The notes beneath the pieces were generated by a model. The model was not told where the DNA came from and ran no database searches. It saw only the letters and a program-made list of their open reading frames with translations. A program made the translations under genes and the position numbers. Below are positions 50,797 to 59,659 of a DNA stretch of 64,000 bases, piece after piece; within the stretch, counting starts at the first letter, position 1, and each line of letters begins with the position of its first letter. The stretch is taken from NCBI GenBank assembly GCA_900548855.1, contig URMF01000002.1:1-64000 (forward strand), written 5' to 3'. This stretch comes from an uncultured Eubacteriales bacterium. GTDB lineage: Bacteria > Bacillota > Clostridia > Lachnospirales > Lachnospiraceae.

Positions 50797-52089
50797 TTAT
50801 TGTTCGGTTCCATCAGAAAGCGGAATCACACAATCTCCAAATTGTATTGCCGATACCTCATTAACATTAAGATATCCGGTATAATTTATTACTATAATGT
50901 ACTCTTCATCCGTATCAGTAGTATATCCGGTATCATTTTGCGGAGTAAAATAAACTCCATCTGCATATTGTATATAAACATCCCATGGCTCGATTGCGGT
51001 GTGCGTAACCATATCCCGTTCCCAATCCATAGCCTCCATATACTCTCCCTGATAGGTACCCGCTTTTATCTGTTCAAAAACTTCCAGTTCTTCTGCTTCT
51101 GTCAGATTCTTAGCTGCCTCCAGAGGAATACCACAAATACCCCTCCACTCTGCCGATTCATATTCGCCTAAGCCTGCCTTACCCTTCTCCTGGGCTTCTT
51201 TGCTTTGCACCATATAAATACTCTCGGCTTTCATCAGCCCCTGCTCATCTATAGCTTCTTTATCCAGATAACAGGTGATACCGGTAGAGCTTAATTCCAC
51301 TTTATTAAGCTTAAAGTTTTTCCCATATAGCGTATATTCCTTCTCAAAAACATATGTCCTGTTCTTTTTCGATGCCTGGATGTTCCAGCTTAATTCCCAG
51401 TCTCCCTCTACTACTTTATCTGGACTGGTCTGGGTGTTTCCAACAAAATTATGAATTTTCAGATACACGGTATCACCATCCAGGTTACTATCCGGGGTGA
51501 CACTGGAAGATATATTATAAATCATATATCCCGGACCTTCGCTTCCACCCTTTTCGCCCTCCACAAACTCAGTTTCCACACCTTTTCCGGTATAATCATT
51601 TTCTTTTCCGCCTTCGCCAATTGCTTCCGTAGAATTTGCAAAGGAAATTTCATAATCCGGGTTCGTATCTGACAACAGCTTAGCTGTCTCCTCATCCTCT
51701 GCCTGGATTTTCAAATAGCAGTCCAAATGATTACCAGATGCCACAGTCTGGATGACTTCAATCCGGATGCCATTATCTTCAGCCACTGCATCCACTTCAC
51801 TTACCAGACCCTCTTCCACCATCTTTTCCTGTGCCTGCTCGTCAGATTCTATGTTATATTTTCCTGCTACATACTTATCCCATAATAAAGCCTTAGCTGC
51901 TGCCGTTGTTCCGATACAGAGTACCAGACAGGCTGCCACCGGAACTGCATACCTTATAAAAGATTCCCCTTTTCCTCTGCTTTCCCGCCTGCCTGTGTTT
52001 CTTCCCTCTTCTAACACCCGCTCCTTCATTTCATCCGTAAACTTCATATGGTGCAGGCTGCTATTTATTATATTCCTTAATTCATTCAT
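50797..52089 (-). CDS. Membrane-anchored anti-sigma factor, DUF4179-like (430 aa)
   Basis: Short cytoplasmic N-terminal part (about 45 residues, TDEMKERVLEEG with basic stretch RRESRGKG), one membrane helix (about 47-66: AVPVAACLVLCIGTTAAAKA) and a long extracytoplasmic beta-rich region. This architecture and its place after an ECF sigma gene match the DUF4179/RsgI-like group of anti-sigma factors. It overlaps the sigma gene by eight bases, so the two are coupled. It should hold the sigma at the membrane until an outside signal triggers release. The ligand or stress is unknown. Confidence 0.82.
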   Translation of the reverse strand: MNELRNIINSSLHHMKFTDEMKERVLEEGRNTGRRESRGKGESFIRYAVPVAACLVLCIGTTAAAKALLWDKYVAGKYNIESDEQAQEKMVEEGLVSEVDAVAEDNGIRIEVIQTVASGNHLDCYLKIQAEDEETAKLLSDTNPDYEISFANSTEAIGEGGKENDYTGKGVETEFVEGEKGGSEGPGYMIYNISSSVTPDSNLDGDTVYLKIHNFVGNTQTSPDKVVEGDWELSWNIQASKKNRTYVFEKEYTLYGKNFKLNKVELSSTGITCYLDKEAIDEQGLMKAESIYMVQSKEAQEKGKAGLGEYESAEWRGICGIPLEAAKNLTEAEELEVFEQIKAGTYQGEYMEAMDWERDMVTHTAIEPWDVYIQYADGVYFTPQNDTGYTTDTDEEYIIVINYTGYLNVNEVSAIQFGDCVIPLSDGTEQ

Positions 52090-52588
52090 AACAAAACACC
52101 TCCGCTAATTCCGGTTTTAATTTCTTTCTTCCCCTGACCAATCTTGCCTTAATGGTAGATTCCTTTTCATTAAGCAAACTGGCAATCTCTGGAACTGTTA
52201 ATTCTTGATAGTAATATAGAAGAATAACCTCTTTATATTTTGTTGATAATTTCCCAATTTCAGATAAAACCATTTGCTTGTCCAGAAGCGTATCATAATA
52301 TTCGTTCGTATCTGCCTCCAAAAATTCTTTGTCCGAGCGATATTTCCACCAGTGGGTCCGCATCTGGTTCTTACAAAGATTAATGGCGATTTTTAATATC
52401 CATGTCTTAACGGAAGATTTATTCTGAAATTCTCCATAATGCTGATATACTTTAATAAAAGTCTCCTGTGCTACATCTTCTGCCAGCTGATAATCATGCA
52501 GATAGAGATAACACATACGCAGCACGCAATCACCATATTCATTCATAAGCCTGGTAAGATACTTTTCGATATCCTCGTTTTGCTCCAT
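52082..52588 (-). CDS. ECF-type RNA polymerase sigma factor (168 aa)
   Basis: Region 2 (CVLRMCYLYLHDYQLAEDVAQETFIKVY, SVKTWILKIAINLCKNQMR) and region 4 (LSTKYKEVILLYYYQELTVPEIASLLNEKESTIKARLVRGRKKL) are complete, with the short linker normal for ECF sigmas. The ATG at 52588 follows AGGAGG by nine bases; an ATG 11 codons earlier sits upstream of that site. It is preceded by a promoter of ECF type (52613-52641), suggesting self-regulation, and overlaps the anti-sigma gene. Confidence 0.94.
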   Translation of the reverse strand: MEQNEDIEKYLTRLMNEYGDCVLRMCYLYLHDYQLAEDVAQETFIKVYQHYGEFQNKSSVKTWILKIAINLCKNQMRTHWWKYRSDKEFLEADTNEYYDTLLDKQMVLSEIGKLSTKYKEVILLYYYQELTVPEIASLLNEKESTIKARLVRGRKKLKPELAEVFCYE

Positions 52589-52612
52589 ACTCTTTTGCCT
52601 CCTTTCACTAAT

Positions 52613-52641
52613 TAGACACAAGAGACAGCAAAATAGTTACA
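52613..52641 (-). promoter_or_regulatory. Putative autoregulatory ECF promoter
   Basis: TGTAAC (52636-52641), 17 bp, TGTCTA (52613-52618) on the minus strand. AAC in the -35 and GTC in the -10 are the usual ECF type marks. The predicted start is only about 18 bases before the ATG. Confidence 0.5.
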
Positions 52642-52700
52642 TTCTTTATCCGAATCCTAGCGGAGTTTTTACTCTATAGGATTAACTTTCCTATAGACTC

Positions 52701-52738
52701 AAAAAAAACAGGCTATCCGCTTCCCGCCGACAGCCTGT
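52701..52738 (-). terminator. Intrinsic terminator after the aconitase-type gene
   Basis: ACAGGCT (52708-52714) with AGCCTGT (52732-52738) and inner GC pairs; eight T follow on the minus strand. Confidence 0.88.
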
Positions 52739-52754
52739 CCTTAGCTGAACTATC

Positions 52755-55037
52755 TTATTTTCGGTTATAATTAATCAGACAGCCCTTTAAGATAATCTCC
52801 CTCTCATCATCTGTCAAATCACCCAAATGGAAGGTCAGCTCCTTCATATCCTTATTGACCACATAGGCTTTGATATCGTCATTCTTCTCTTTCACAGACT
52901 TTGCAATATCCGGAATAAAGATATAGTCATCTATATCAAATGCATAATCCTCCGGCATAAGGAATGGAAGCATTCCCCAGTTAATCAGATTCGAACGGTA
53001 TCTCTTCGTTGCGTATTCCTTCGCAACATTTGCCCATCCGCCAAGCACCTTCTGACAGGAAGCCGCCTGTTCACGGGCAGAACCATCTCCCGGCTTTACT
53101 GCAAAAATAGTAGAACCAACCCCTGTATTATCGTGGTTAACCTCCGGGAAGGTCTCCTTAATCTTATGCATAACCGTCTTCATCTCCGGATATGCCTCAC
53201 CCATACATTTTCCTTCTTCTCTCACCTTTTCCACTGCCTGGATTGCCTTGGCACGTCCCACATATTCAGGGTCCTTACGGGATAAAGTGAATTCTGCCAG
53301 TCCCAACGGATTGGAACGGTAGGAAGAGGTCTCTCCGGAAGGAATCAGCTCGTCCGTGGTAGTCACCGGGTCATTGATAACGGAAGCAACCTTCAAAAGC
53401 AGATTATCCGTTAATGCCACCATGGCAGGCCAGTCCTTAATATTGGGACCAAACTTAATCTCTACGCTTGGGTCTGCTTTTGCCACACCATTATAAACCC
53501 GATTCTCATAAATAGACTTATCAAAATAATATTTTGGATTGCTGAAATTAACATCCATATCCGTCGCCGCTGTCAGGAAGCCTTTGTTTGCAGCAGTTGC
53601 TGCAATGGAACGGGCATCCATCAAAGCCACAGAAGATATCTGTCCATTCTGAACCTTAGAGCCCTCACGGTTCGGGAAGTTTCTGGTGGAATGACGGATT
53701 GAAAATGCATTATTAGCCGGTGTATCGCCGGCACCAAAGCACGGTCCACAGAATGCAGTTTTCACAATTGCACCGGTAGCAATCAAATCTGCCAGCCTGC
53801 CATTCTTAGCCAGCTCCATATAAATAGGAGTCGAAGCCGGATACACACTCAATGTAAATTCATCCGCACCAATACTTGTACCCTTTAAGATATCCGCAGC
53901 AGCACAGATATTTTCAAAACCGCCACCTGCACAGCCTGCAATAATACCCTGGTCAACATATAATTTTCCATCACGCACCTTGTCTTTCAAAGTAAAGTCA
54001 ACTTTACCATCCAGACTTACCAATGCCCGTTTCTCACAGTCTTCTAAAATATCCATCAAATTTGCATTTAACTCTTCAATGGTATAAGTATTACTTGGAT
54101 GGAACGGCATGGCTATCATTGGTTTTACCTTACTTAAATCAATATATACCATGCCATCATAATAAGTAACTGCGCCAGGATTTAATTCTTTATAGGATTC
54201 ACTCCTGCCGTGAATCTCATAGAATTCCTTAACCTTATCGTCTGTTTTCCAGATAGAAGACAGACAGGTAGTCTCGGTAGTCATTACATCAATACCAATT
54301 CTATAGTCTGCGCTTAAATTATCTACACCAGGACCAACAAATTCCATTACTTTATTCTTAACATATCCATTTGCAAATACTGCTCCGATAATGGCAAGTG
54401 CAACATCCTGTGGTCCTACACCAGGTTCCGGCTTACCATCTAAATAAATTCCCACAACACCCGGCATCTTTACATCATAGGTCTGGCAAAGCAGCTGCTT
54501 TACAAGCTCTCCGCCGCCTTCACCAATCGCCATGGTTCCCAATGCACCATAACGTGTATGGGAATCGGAACCTAATATCATTGCGCCACATTCTGCAAGC
54601 ATCTCCCTGGCATACTGGTGAATGACTGCCTGATGAGGAGGAACATATACTCCTCCATATTTTTTGGCACAGGAAAGTCCAAACATATGGTCATCCTCAT
54701 TAATGGTTCCTCCCACTGCACATAAAGAGTTGTGACAATTGGTCAGCACATACGGAATCGGGAATTTTTCCAGTCCGGATGCCCTTGCTGTCTGGATAAT
54801 TCCTACAAAAGTAATATCATGAGATGTCAGTTTATCAAATTTAATCTGGAGCTTATCCATATTATCTGAAGTATTATGTGCCTTCAAAATATTATAAGCC
54901 ATTGTATTCTTAGCTGCCTCTTCCTTTGAAACAACACTTCCTATCTTACTTTTTAAAATCTCTTCCTGATTTGCACCATCTTCAATGATATCCATACCAT
55001 TCACAAGATAAGCGCCGCCTTCATATAATTTAATCAC
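52755..55037 (-). CDS. Aconitase-family hydratase (760 aa)
   Basis: Fe-S hydratase interconverting citrate and isocitrate or a related acid. Cluster cysteines appear as CGPCFG and in AGCAGGGFENI; SIRHSTRNFPNREGS gives the usual substrate-binding SRN. The swivel domain (INDPVTTTDELIPSGETSSYRSNPLGLAEF) follows, with AKEYATKRYRSNLINWGMLPF, where standard aconitase has SSRE-type residues. Length and wording match the shorter aconitase branch found in Clostridia. Start is a GTG at 55037, eight bases after AGGAGG; upstream codons are not backed by a ribosome site. It stands alone with its own terminator. Confidence 0.93.
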   Translation of the reverse strand: MIKLYEGGAYLVNGMDIIEDGANQEEILKSKIGSVVSKEEAAKNTMAYNILKAHNTSDNMDKLQIKFDKLTSHDITFVGIIQTARASGLEKFPIPYVLTNCHNSLCAVGGTINEDDHMFGLSCAKKYGGVYVPPHQAVIHQYAREMLAECGAMILGSDSHTRYGALGTMAIGEGGGELVKQLLCQTYDVKMPGVVGIYLDGKPEPGVGPQDVALAIIGAVFANGYVKNKVMEFVGPGVDNLSADYRIGIDVMTTETTCLSSIWKTDDKVKEFYEIHGRSESYKELNPGAVTYYDGMVYIDLSKVKPMIAMPFHPSNTYTIEELNANLMDILEDCEKRALVSLDGKVDFTLKDKVRDGKLYVDQGIIAGCAGGGFENICAAADILKGTSIGADEFTLSVYPASTPIYMELAKNGRLADLIATGAIVKTAFCGPCFGAGDTPANNAFSIRHSTRNFPNREGSKVQNGQISSVALMDARSIAATAANKGFLTAATDMDVNFSNPKYYFDKSIYENRVYNGVAKADPSVEIKFGPNIKDWPAMVALTDNLLLKVASVINDPVTTTDELIPSGETSSYRSNPLGLAEFTLSRKDPEYVGRAKAIQAVEKVREEGKCMGEAYPEMKTVMHKIKETFPEVNHDNTGVGSTIFAVKPGDGSAREQAASCQKVLGGWANVAKEYATKRYRSNLINWGMLPFLMPEDYAFDIDDYIFIPDIAKSVKEKNDDIKAYVVNKDMKELTFHLGDLTDDEREIILKGCLINYNRK

Positions 55038-55128
55038 GCGTTTATCCTCCTTGCTTCTTATATTGTATAAAATTAAACCAGAAATATTGTAGCATAACAC
55101 CAGTGACTTTTCAAATTATTTAAATTTC

Positions 55129-55959
55129 TTATCTTATTTTTCTAAGATTATAGGAATGCCTGGCCTTTTTCAGAGAGGACAGCCACTTTGATTTTGGCCG
55201 TTTATGTCCCGGAAAATCCTTATCAGCTTTCAGAAAATACCGGTATCCCCCTTTTGTATCATCCCATGTTACATCAACATTGTACCAGACAGAATTGATT
55301 TTCACCATGTTCCATGCATGGTTCTTTCCTTTTATATAGATACATGGAATGTTCATCTCCTGCATCAACCGCTGATATGCCAGTGCATAGGACATACAAA
55401 TTCCTCTTCCTTTCGTAAATGCATGGTACGGACTGTAATACCGGTCATCATACCGCATATGCCGGACCAAATAGTCATGAGCCTTCTTTGCCCTTGCCGC
55501 ACGGCTTCCCTTCCGGTATTTTCTTGCAATCGAACGGACCATTTTGTCAATCTTTTTCTCCTGTTTCTTTGTCGTCAGATAATTAAACTGGAAGGTTACA
55601 TACCTGTACTCCGTTCCCCGTACCGTAATGCATGTACCAGAAAGAATCCCCGTTATATAGCCGTTCTTTGCTGCCAGCTTATCCATAAAATCCCTGTAGG
55701 AAGCCGACCGTTTCCGATAGCGTACAAAATCCCTATCAATTCCCGGATAATAAAATGTAAAAACTGGCTGGTGCCTCTTCATTCCGGCTATCAGTCTGCT
55801 TATCATTACCTTTTCATTCTTAACTACGACCACATTGTCCGGCAATGCATTCTCCTCTGCGCACGCACATATGGATAATCCAGCAGCCCAGCTTAAAACA
55901 GAAACCACCATAAAAATAAGAAAAAACCTTGTCCGAATTTTGCTCCATTTGTCCCACAT
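55129..55959 (-). CDS. Secreted transglutaminase-like protein (276 aa)
   Basis: Signal peptide or N-terminal anchor (about residues 10-36, with CAC near the end, not a normal lipobox). The transglutaminase-like core carries Cys in GRGICMSYALAYQRL, His in GKNHAWNMVKI and Asp in WYNVDVTWDD, so the papain-like triad is whole. Such proteins are usually extracellular proteases or cross-linkers of the cell wall. The ATG at 55959 follows GGAGGG. The C-terminal 30 residues are very basic (KRPKSKWLSSLKKARHSYNLRKIR-like), perhaps for wall binding. No partner gene nearby. Confidence 0.88.
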   Translation of the reverse strand: MWDKWSKIRTRFFLIFMVVSVLSWAAGLSICACAEENALPDNVVVVKNEKVMISRLIAGMKRHQPVFTFYYPGIDRDFVRYRKRSASYRDFMDKLAAKNGYITGILSGTCITVRGTEYRYVTFQFNYLTTKKQEKKIDKMVRSIARKYRKGSRAARAKKAHDYLVRHMRYDDRYYSPYHAFTKGRGICMSYALAYQRLMQEMNIPCIYIKGKNHAWNMVKINSVWYNVDVTWDDTKGGYRYFLKADKDFPGHKRPKSKWLSSLKKARHSYNLRKIR

Positions 55960-56101
55960 AATACATCCCTCCATATACTTTTATTCCAGCCTTTCAGCTG
56001 CTTTCAGCATAACATATATGATGTACCATTATAGGGACTATGATATACACCTTGAACTGATTCTTATCATTTTCATATAAACAAAGCGTTTCGTATAGGA
56101 T

Positions 56102-56132
56102 AAAAAAACCGTTAATACGAGATTAACGGTTT
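56102..56132 (-). terminator. Intrinsic terminator of the 63-residue HTH-like gene
   Basis: AAACCGTTAAT (56106-56116) pairs with ATTAACGGTTT (56122-56132); T-run follows on the minus strand. It overlaps the gene's stop codon by one base. Confidence 0.85.
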
Positions 56133-56323
56133 CATATTATGTGGTCACTGATTTCCTCCGGTGCTATTCCCAAATAAACACATAGTGACAGGAATTCATC
56201 TGCCTTTAAATCTTTTTTTTCCCTGACAAGTTGTTCCATATTTATTCCCACATCATTCTCCACCTGTTTCACAGGAATATGATGATTGTTCATATGCTCC
56301 AGTAGATATTTTTCTGTCTTCAT
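56132..56323 (-). CDS. Small HTH-like protein (63 aa)
   Basis: MKTEKYLLEHMNNHHIP followed by KQVENDVGINMEQLVREKK and LKADEFLSLCVYLGIAPEEI. The spacing of helices is like that of a lone XRE DNA-binding domain, with weak conservation. A GGAGAGG site stands 7 bases before the ATG, and a strong promoter with two 17-bp palindromes lies upstream. It probably binds those palindromes, either alone or together with the divergent XRE protein at 56507. Confidence 0.7.
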   Translation of the reverse strand: MKTEKYLLEHMNNHHIPVKQVENDVGINMEQLVREKKDLKADEFLSLCVYLGIAPEEISDHII

Positions 56324-56340
56324 AAGAATCCTCTCCTATA

Positions 56341-56357
56341 TTCTACCATTTATAGAA
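56341..56357 (-). promoter_or_regulatory. Operator-like palindrome O1
   Basis: TTCTACCATTTATAGAA: TTCTA/TAGAA inverted repeat of 17 bp, downstream of the minus-strand -10. It is like O2 at 56383-56399 in arms and length, exactly 42 bp (four helical turns) away. Confidence 0.6.
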
Positions 56358-56376
56358 ATTAGTGGTACTTTTTCAT

Positions 56377-56405
56377 ATTATATTCTATTTTTGATAGAAT
56401 TTCAA
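56377..56405 (-). promoter_or_regulatory. Promoter with operator-like palindrome O2 filling the spacer
   Basis: TTGAAA (56400-56405), 17-bp spacer, TATAAT (56377-56382). The whole spacer is TTCTATTTTTGATAGAA (56383-56399), a palindrome with TTCTAT/ATAGAA arms. A protein bound there would block RNA polymerase directly. Confidence 0.7.
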
Positions 56406-56436
56406 TTTCTTTTTTCTGTATGCAAAGGAAAATTTA

Positions 56437-56463
56437 TTGACATCAAAAAACAGTTACTATAAT
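56437..56463 (+). promoter_or_regulatory. Promoter of the 114-residue XRE gene
   Basis: TTGACA (56437-56442) with TATAAT (56458-56463) at 15 bp, or TAATAT (56460-56465) at 17 bp. Divergent from the O2-controlled promoter, 32 bp between the -35 elements. Confidence 0.65.
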
Positions 56464-56506
56464 ATAAAGAAAATATATATTCTAATGAAAAGAAATGGGG
56501 TAAATT

Positions 56507-56851
56507 ATGAATAATCCGAACCTTGGAAGAATGCTGCGATACTATAGAAAGGCAAATGCCTACTCTGTCCAGCAGGTGGTAGACAAGCTGAAAACAGACT
56601 ACGACATATCCATCTCTCCCAAAACAATCTATGGATGGGAGAACAGCCAGAACCAACCATCCGCTGACACGCTTTTGGTGCTGTGCAAATTATATAAGAT
56701 AAATAACATATTAGATTCTCTTGGTTATGAGGGAACTCCGGAACAGGCTCCCTTAATACTGACTCCAGAAGAACGGGAGCTGGTTATAAAATACCGCTCC
56801 CACAAATATTACAATTCTGCAATTCGTAAACTGTTAGATATGGATGATTAG
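56507..56851 (+). CDS. XRE-family HTH protein (114 aa)
   Basis: HTH at residues 6-70 (LGRMLRYYRKANAYSVQQVVDKLKTDYDI, SPKTIYGWENSQNQPSADTLLVLCKLYKI) and a short charged C-terminus with TPEERELVIKYRSHKYYNSAIRKLLDMDD. The latter is a pattern known from phage-repressor-like proteins that lack a protease domain. It starts after GAAATGGGGTAAATT (weak GGGG ribosome site). Divergent from the 63-residue gene and convergent with the aminopeptidase gene. It might be a leftover of a prophage switch, but no phage genes are near. Confidence 0.85.
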   Translation: MNNPNLGRMLRYYRKANAYSVQQVVDKLKTDYDISISPKTIYGWENSQNQPSADTLLVLCKLYKINNILDSLGYEGTPEQAPLILTPEERELVIKYRSHKYYNSAIRKLLDMDD

Positions 56852-56891
56852 CCTCTTCTATACCGGTTACAGGCAATGGCAGGATTCCCGT

Positions 56892-58973
56892 TTATTCTTG
56901 AAACGGCTCATTCAGCATGTCACATCCATCCAGAACAAACCTGCCATTGCGGATAATCACTCTTTCTGTACCATCTGCATGAATACTTGTAATCTCCGCA
57001 ATCTCATCATAGGGAATTGTGATATCCGTATGGCAGTTAAAATATGCCTGGCTCTCATCAACCTCCCGAAGCAGGGAACATTCATTGTCCTTTGCCACAA
57101 TTTCTTTTCCATCCGGATTAAATAACCTGTTTTCCTCACTGTGGCTGTAGCATGTATCCCCCACTGCAAAATGTGGACCCATTTTCTCCACAATGAGTAT
57201 CGGCAGCTTATACACGATATCATATGCATTTGCCATAACATACGCTGTGGTATTCGTTCCGATGGCAAACTCTCCGATAGGAAGGGTATCCCTGTTAAAC
57301 AGTACATTTTCTTTAATATAAGCCCGGTTCTCTTCCTCTGTCTCAAAATTGTCACAGGTATAATCCGTTATTTTTCCGTCTTCAAAGGTTAACATAATAT
57401 TGTCAAACTTCAAGTTATTTAAAAAGACCTCAGAAACATTCAAGGTTCCTCTGGTTCCCGTAAGCTTTGGTGAAGTGAACACCTCTCCCACCGGAATGTT
57501 TACATCTGCCGTACAGTTTTCAAAATTCGTTTCTTTATCCGGATGCTCCAAATCATGCATCCTAACCGTCATATCCGTCCGGTTGGCTCCCCTTCCCCGA
57601 ACTCTGACCGACACCGCCTGGTCCAGCTCATCAATGATAATCTGCTGAACCTGCTTATATGCCTCATTGTCCAGGGTGTTCACCTCCACAATCCGTGCAA
57701 AGATTTCCTCAAACTCCGCACCAATTTCCGGTACGGGATATGCGATAATCGTAAAGCTGTATTCACTTTGTGGAATATACGTATTTACAATCCCGGCACT
57801 CTCCGTTGCTGCCAGAACAGAATATTCCTGCTGCTTTTCCGTCAGTTTCAGATTTGCTGCCTTATTATGCGGTTCAAAAGGATTTTCACCAAACACTTCA
57901 ATCACTGCCGGACCGGCATATTCCTTTGCAAGCTGCTTCCGGCTTTCATAGGCATTGCGCAAAATTGCTGTCTTCCTCTCCACAAAAGCCCTGTCGAGAA
58001 ATAACGCATCATCCATACGGTGGTCATATTCGTACTGTTTATTTGCAGCAGTTCCAGTATAGCCCGGCTTTAACGTCTGCTTCCGGTTCACCCTGGCGAT
58101 TGGCGCACGGTAAATAATTGGGGAAAGCCCCATCTCCTTAAACTGCTTGATAGCTGCCCTCACCATCTTCTCCTGTCCAATGGCATACCGGATATTTACA
58201 GTCTTTTTCTTAGATAAATCTATGCCTGCAATCCGAAAGCCCTCCTCATAGCCATGGGTATAGGTATATGCCATCGCCTCAATATCTGCCTCCTCCATGG
58301 AATTTAAAAATTCTGCAAGGCGAATCTCATTTTCCGTGATATATTCACCATAGCGGAACAGATATCTTAAATCCCTTAAATCACTGTTCATAATAATATC
58401 CGTTGCAAAGTCAAGCTCCGGGTCCAATATTTCCCTGGTCCGGTAATCAATAGTCCGATCCGCATAGTCGCTGATAAAGAAATATATGATTTCGGAAAGC
58501 TCTTTTTCTGTTGGTGTCCTCTCCTCGAACAGGCACAGAATTTCTACAAAGAGCTCTACATGAATTGTTAAATCAAACAACCGCTGCTCCACCGCATAGA
58601 TGATATCTCCCCTGATTTCCGTATATACAAAGCATAGACGCTGTCCCAACTCCTTTCCCAGCTTCTTTACTGCATATTCCGGATTGGCATAGCTCCCCTC
58701 ATAGGCGCCAGTCTCTGCAAGAATATCGCTATAGAGTGTATGATTATACCGATACATTTCCTCAAAGGAGCTGTCTTTCATATCTTCTGAATCCACATGC
58801 TGCCTTAAGGTATCCATGCTCTGCAGAAAAACTGCTGTCCTGACAAAATAATCAAGGTACGGCTCCTTTATCCTGGTTTCACCCTCTAAAAAAGTATGGA
58901 TTCGCCCCATGGCAAGCCCATACCTCTCCTTTACACTGTCATTTTCTTCCTTTAATAATTCATGATAACCCAA
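56892..58973 (-). CDS. M29-type aminopeptidase with a long N-terminal extension (693 aa)
   Basis: The C-terminal half (about 330-680) is peptidase M29 (aminopeptidase T/leucyl aminopeptidase): VFGENPFEP, NCTADVNIPVGEVFTSP, GEFAIGTNTTAYVMA, VEKMGPHFAVGDTCYSHSEENR and FNCHTDITIPYDEI contain the metal-binding Glu, His and Asp. About 330 preceding residues, mostly helical, have no match I know. Other M29 enzymes are around 370-410 residues, so this is an extended form. Starts with TTG (58973), seven bases after AGAGG; no ATG fits better. Confidence 0.87.
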   Translation of the reverse strand: MGYHELLKEENDSVKERYGLAMGRIHTFLEGETRIKEPYLDYFVRTAVFLQSMDTLRQHVDSEDMKDSSFEEMYRYNHTLYSDILAETGAYEGSYANPEYAVKKLGKELGQRLCFVYTEIRGDIIYAVEQRLFDLTIHVELFVEILCLFEERTPTEKELSEIIYFFISDYADRTIDYRTREILDPELDFATDIIMNSDLRDLRYLFRYGEYITENEIRLAEFLNSMEEADIEAMAYTYTHGYEEGFRIAGIDLSKKKTVNIRYAIGQEKMVRAAIKQFKEMGLSPIIYRAPIARVNRKQTLKPGYTGTAANKQYEYDHRMDDALFLDRAFVERKTAILRNAYESRKQLAKEYAGPAVIEVFGENPFEPHNKAANLKLTEKQQEYSVLAATESAGIVNTYIPQSEYSFTIIAYPVPEIGAEFEEIFARIVEVNTLDNEAYKQVQQIIIDELDQAVSVRVRGRGANRTDMTVRMHDLEHPDKETNFENCTADVNIPVGEVFTSPKLTGTRGTLNVSEVFLNNLKFDNIMLTFEDGKITDYTCDNFETEEENRAYIKENVLFNRDTLPIGEFAIGTNTTAYVMANAYDIVYKLPILIVEKMGPHFAVGDTCYSHSEENRLFNPDGKEIVAKDNECSLLREVDESQAYFNCHTDITIPYDEIAEITSIHADGTERVIIRNGRFVLDGCDMLNEPFQE

Positions 58974-59026
58974 ATCTATACCTCTTTTCTTTTATAGATG
59001 TCTCTTTACCACATCTGCAAAATATT

Positions 59027-59623
59027 TTATTCTTTTAAATTTCCAAGCTTCCGGTTTTTCTCCACCAGCTGCTTCGCATATGTCCATAGCTCTTCCGAAC
59101 CTAAATGTGTATTCCGGTTCCGGTTTATAACCTGCTCTGCCGCAACTCCATGCTCTCTCCATGCTCTTCCCCCGGTTGTGTCATTCAACATTATGGGCTG
59201 TACCCGGTCTAAAGCATTGGCAAATCTTGCCTCCGGTGTCTCATTTGCTTCAAATTCTTCCCATATGTCTCTCATCTGCACCGCCTGGTCTGCCGGCAGA
59301 ATATTAAATATGCGGTCTGCCGCAGCCTCCTCCCTCTGCCGTTTTGTTGCATTTCCTGCATCATCATAGGCATAGGTATCTCCGGCATCAATCTCCACAG
59401 CATCATGGATTAAAACCATTTTGACCACATGCAGTACATCAACCGGTTCATTGGCATATTCGCTTAACAGCATTGCCATAAGGGCAAGATGCCATGAATG
59501 CTCCGAATCATTCTCATGACGGCTTCCATCTGCAACATAAGACTGCCTTGTAATGTATTTCAACTGGTCAAGCTCCAATATGAAATCCAATTGCTTTTGT
59601 AGACGTTCATTCATTTCATCCAT
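59027..59623 (-). CDS. HD-domain hydrolase, YfbR-like (198 aa)
   Basis: HD-type metal site in SEHSWHLALMAMLL and VLIHDAVEIDAGDTYAYD (His, His-Asp, then late Asp in NALDRVQP). Length and wording are those of 5'-deoxynucleotidase YfbR and its Firmicutes relatives (HD_3), cytoplasmic. Substrate probably a nucleoside monophosphate. Start is the first ATG at 59623; a second ATG is three codons in. Located 36 bp after the small membrane protein gene, so it may be in one operon with the VanZ-like gene. Confidence 0.88.
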   Translation of the reverse strand: MDEMNERLQKQLDFILELDQLKYITRQSYVADGSRHENDSEHSWHLALMAMLLSEYANEPVDVLHVVKMVLIHDAVEIDAGDTYAYDDAGNATKRQREEAAADRIFNILPADQAVQMRDIWEEFEANETPEARFANALDRVQPIMLNDTTGGRAWREHGVAAEQVINRNRNTHLGSEELWTYAKQLVEKNRKLGNLKE

Positions 59624-59659
59624 TTATTCTGTCCCTATCCTTCCTGTTTTATCCCTGTC

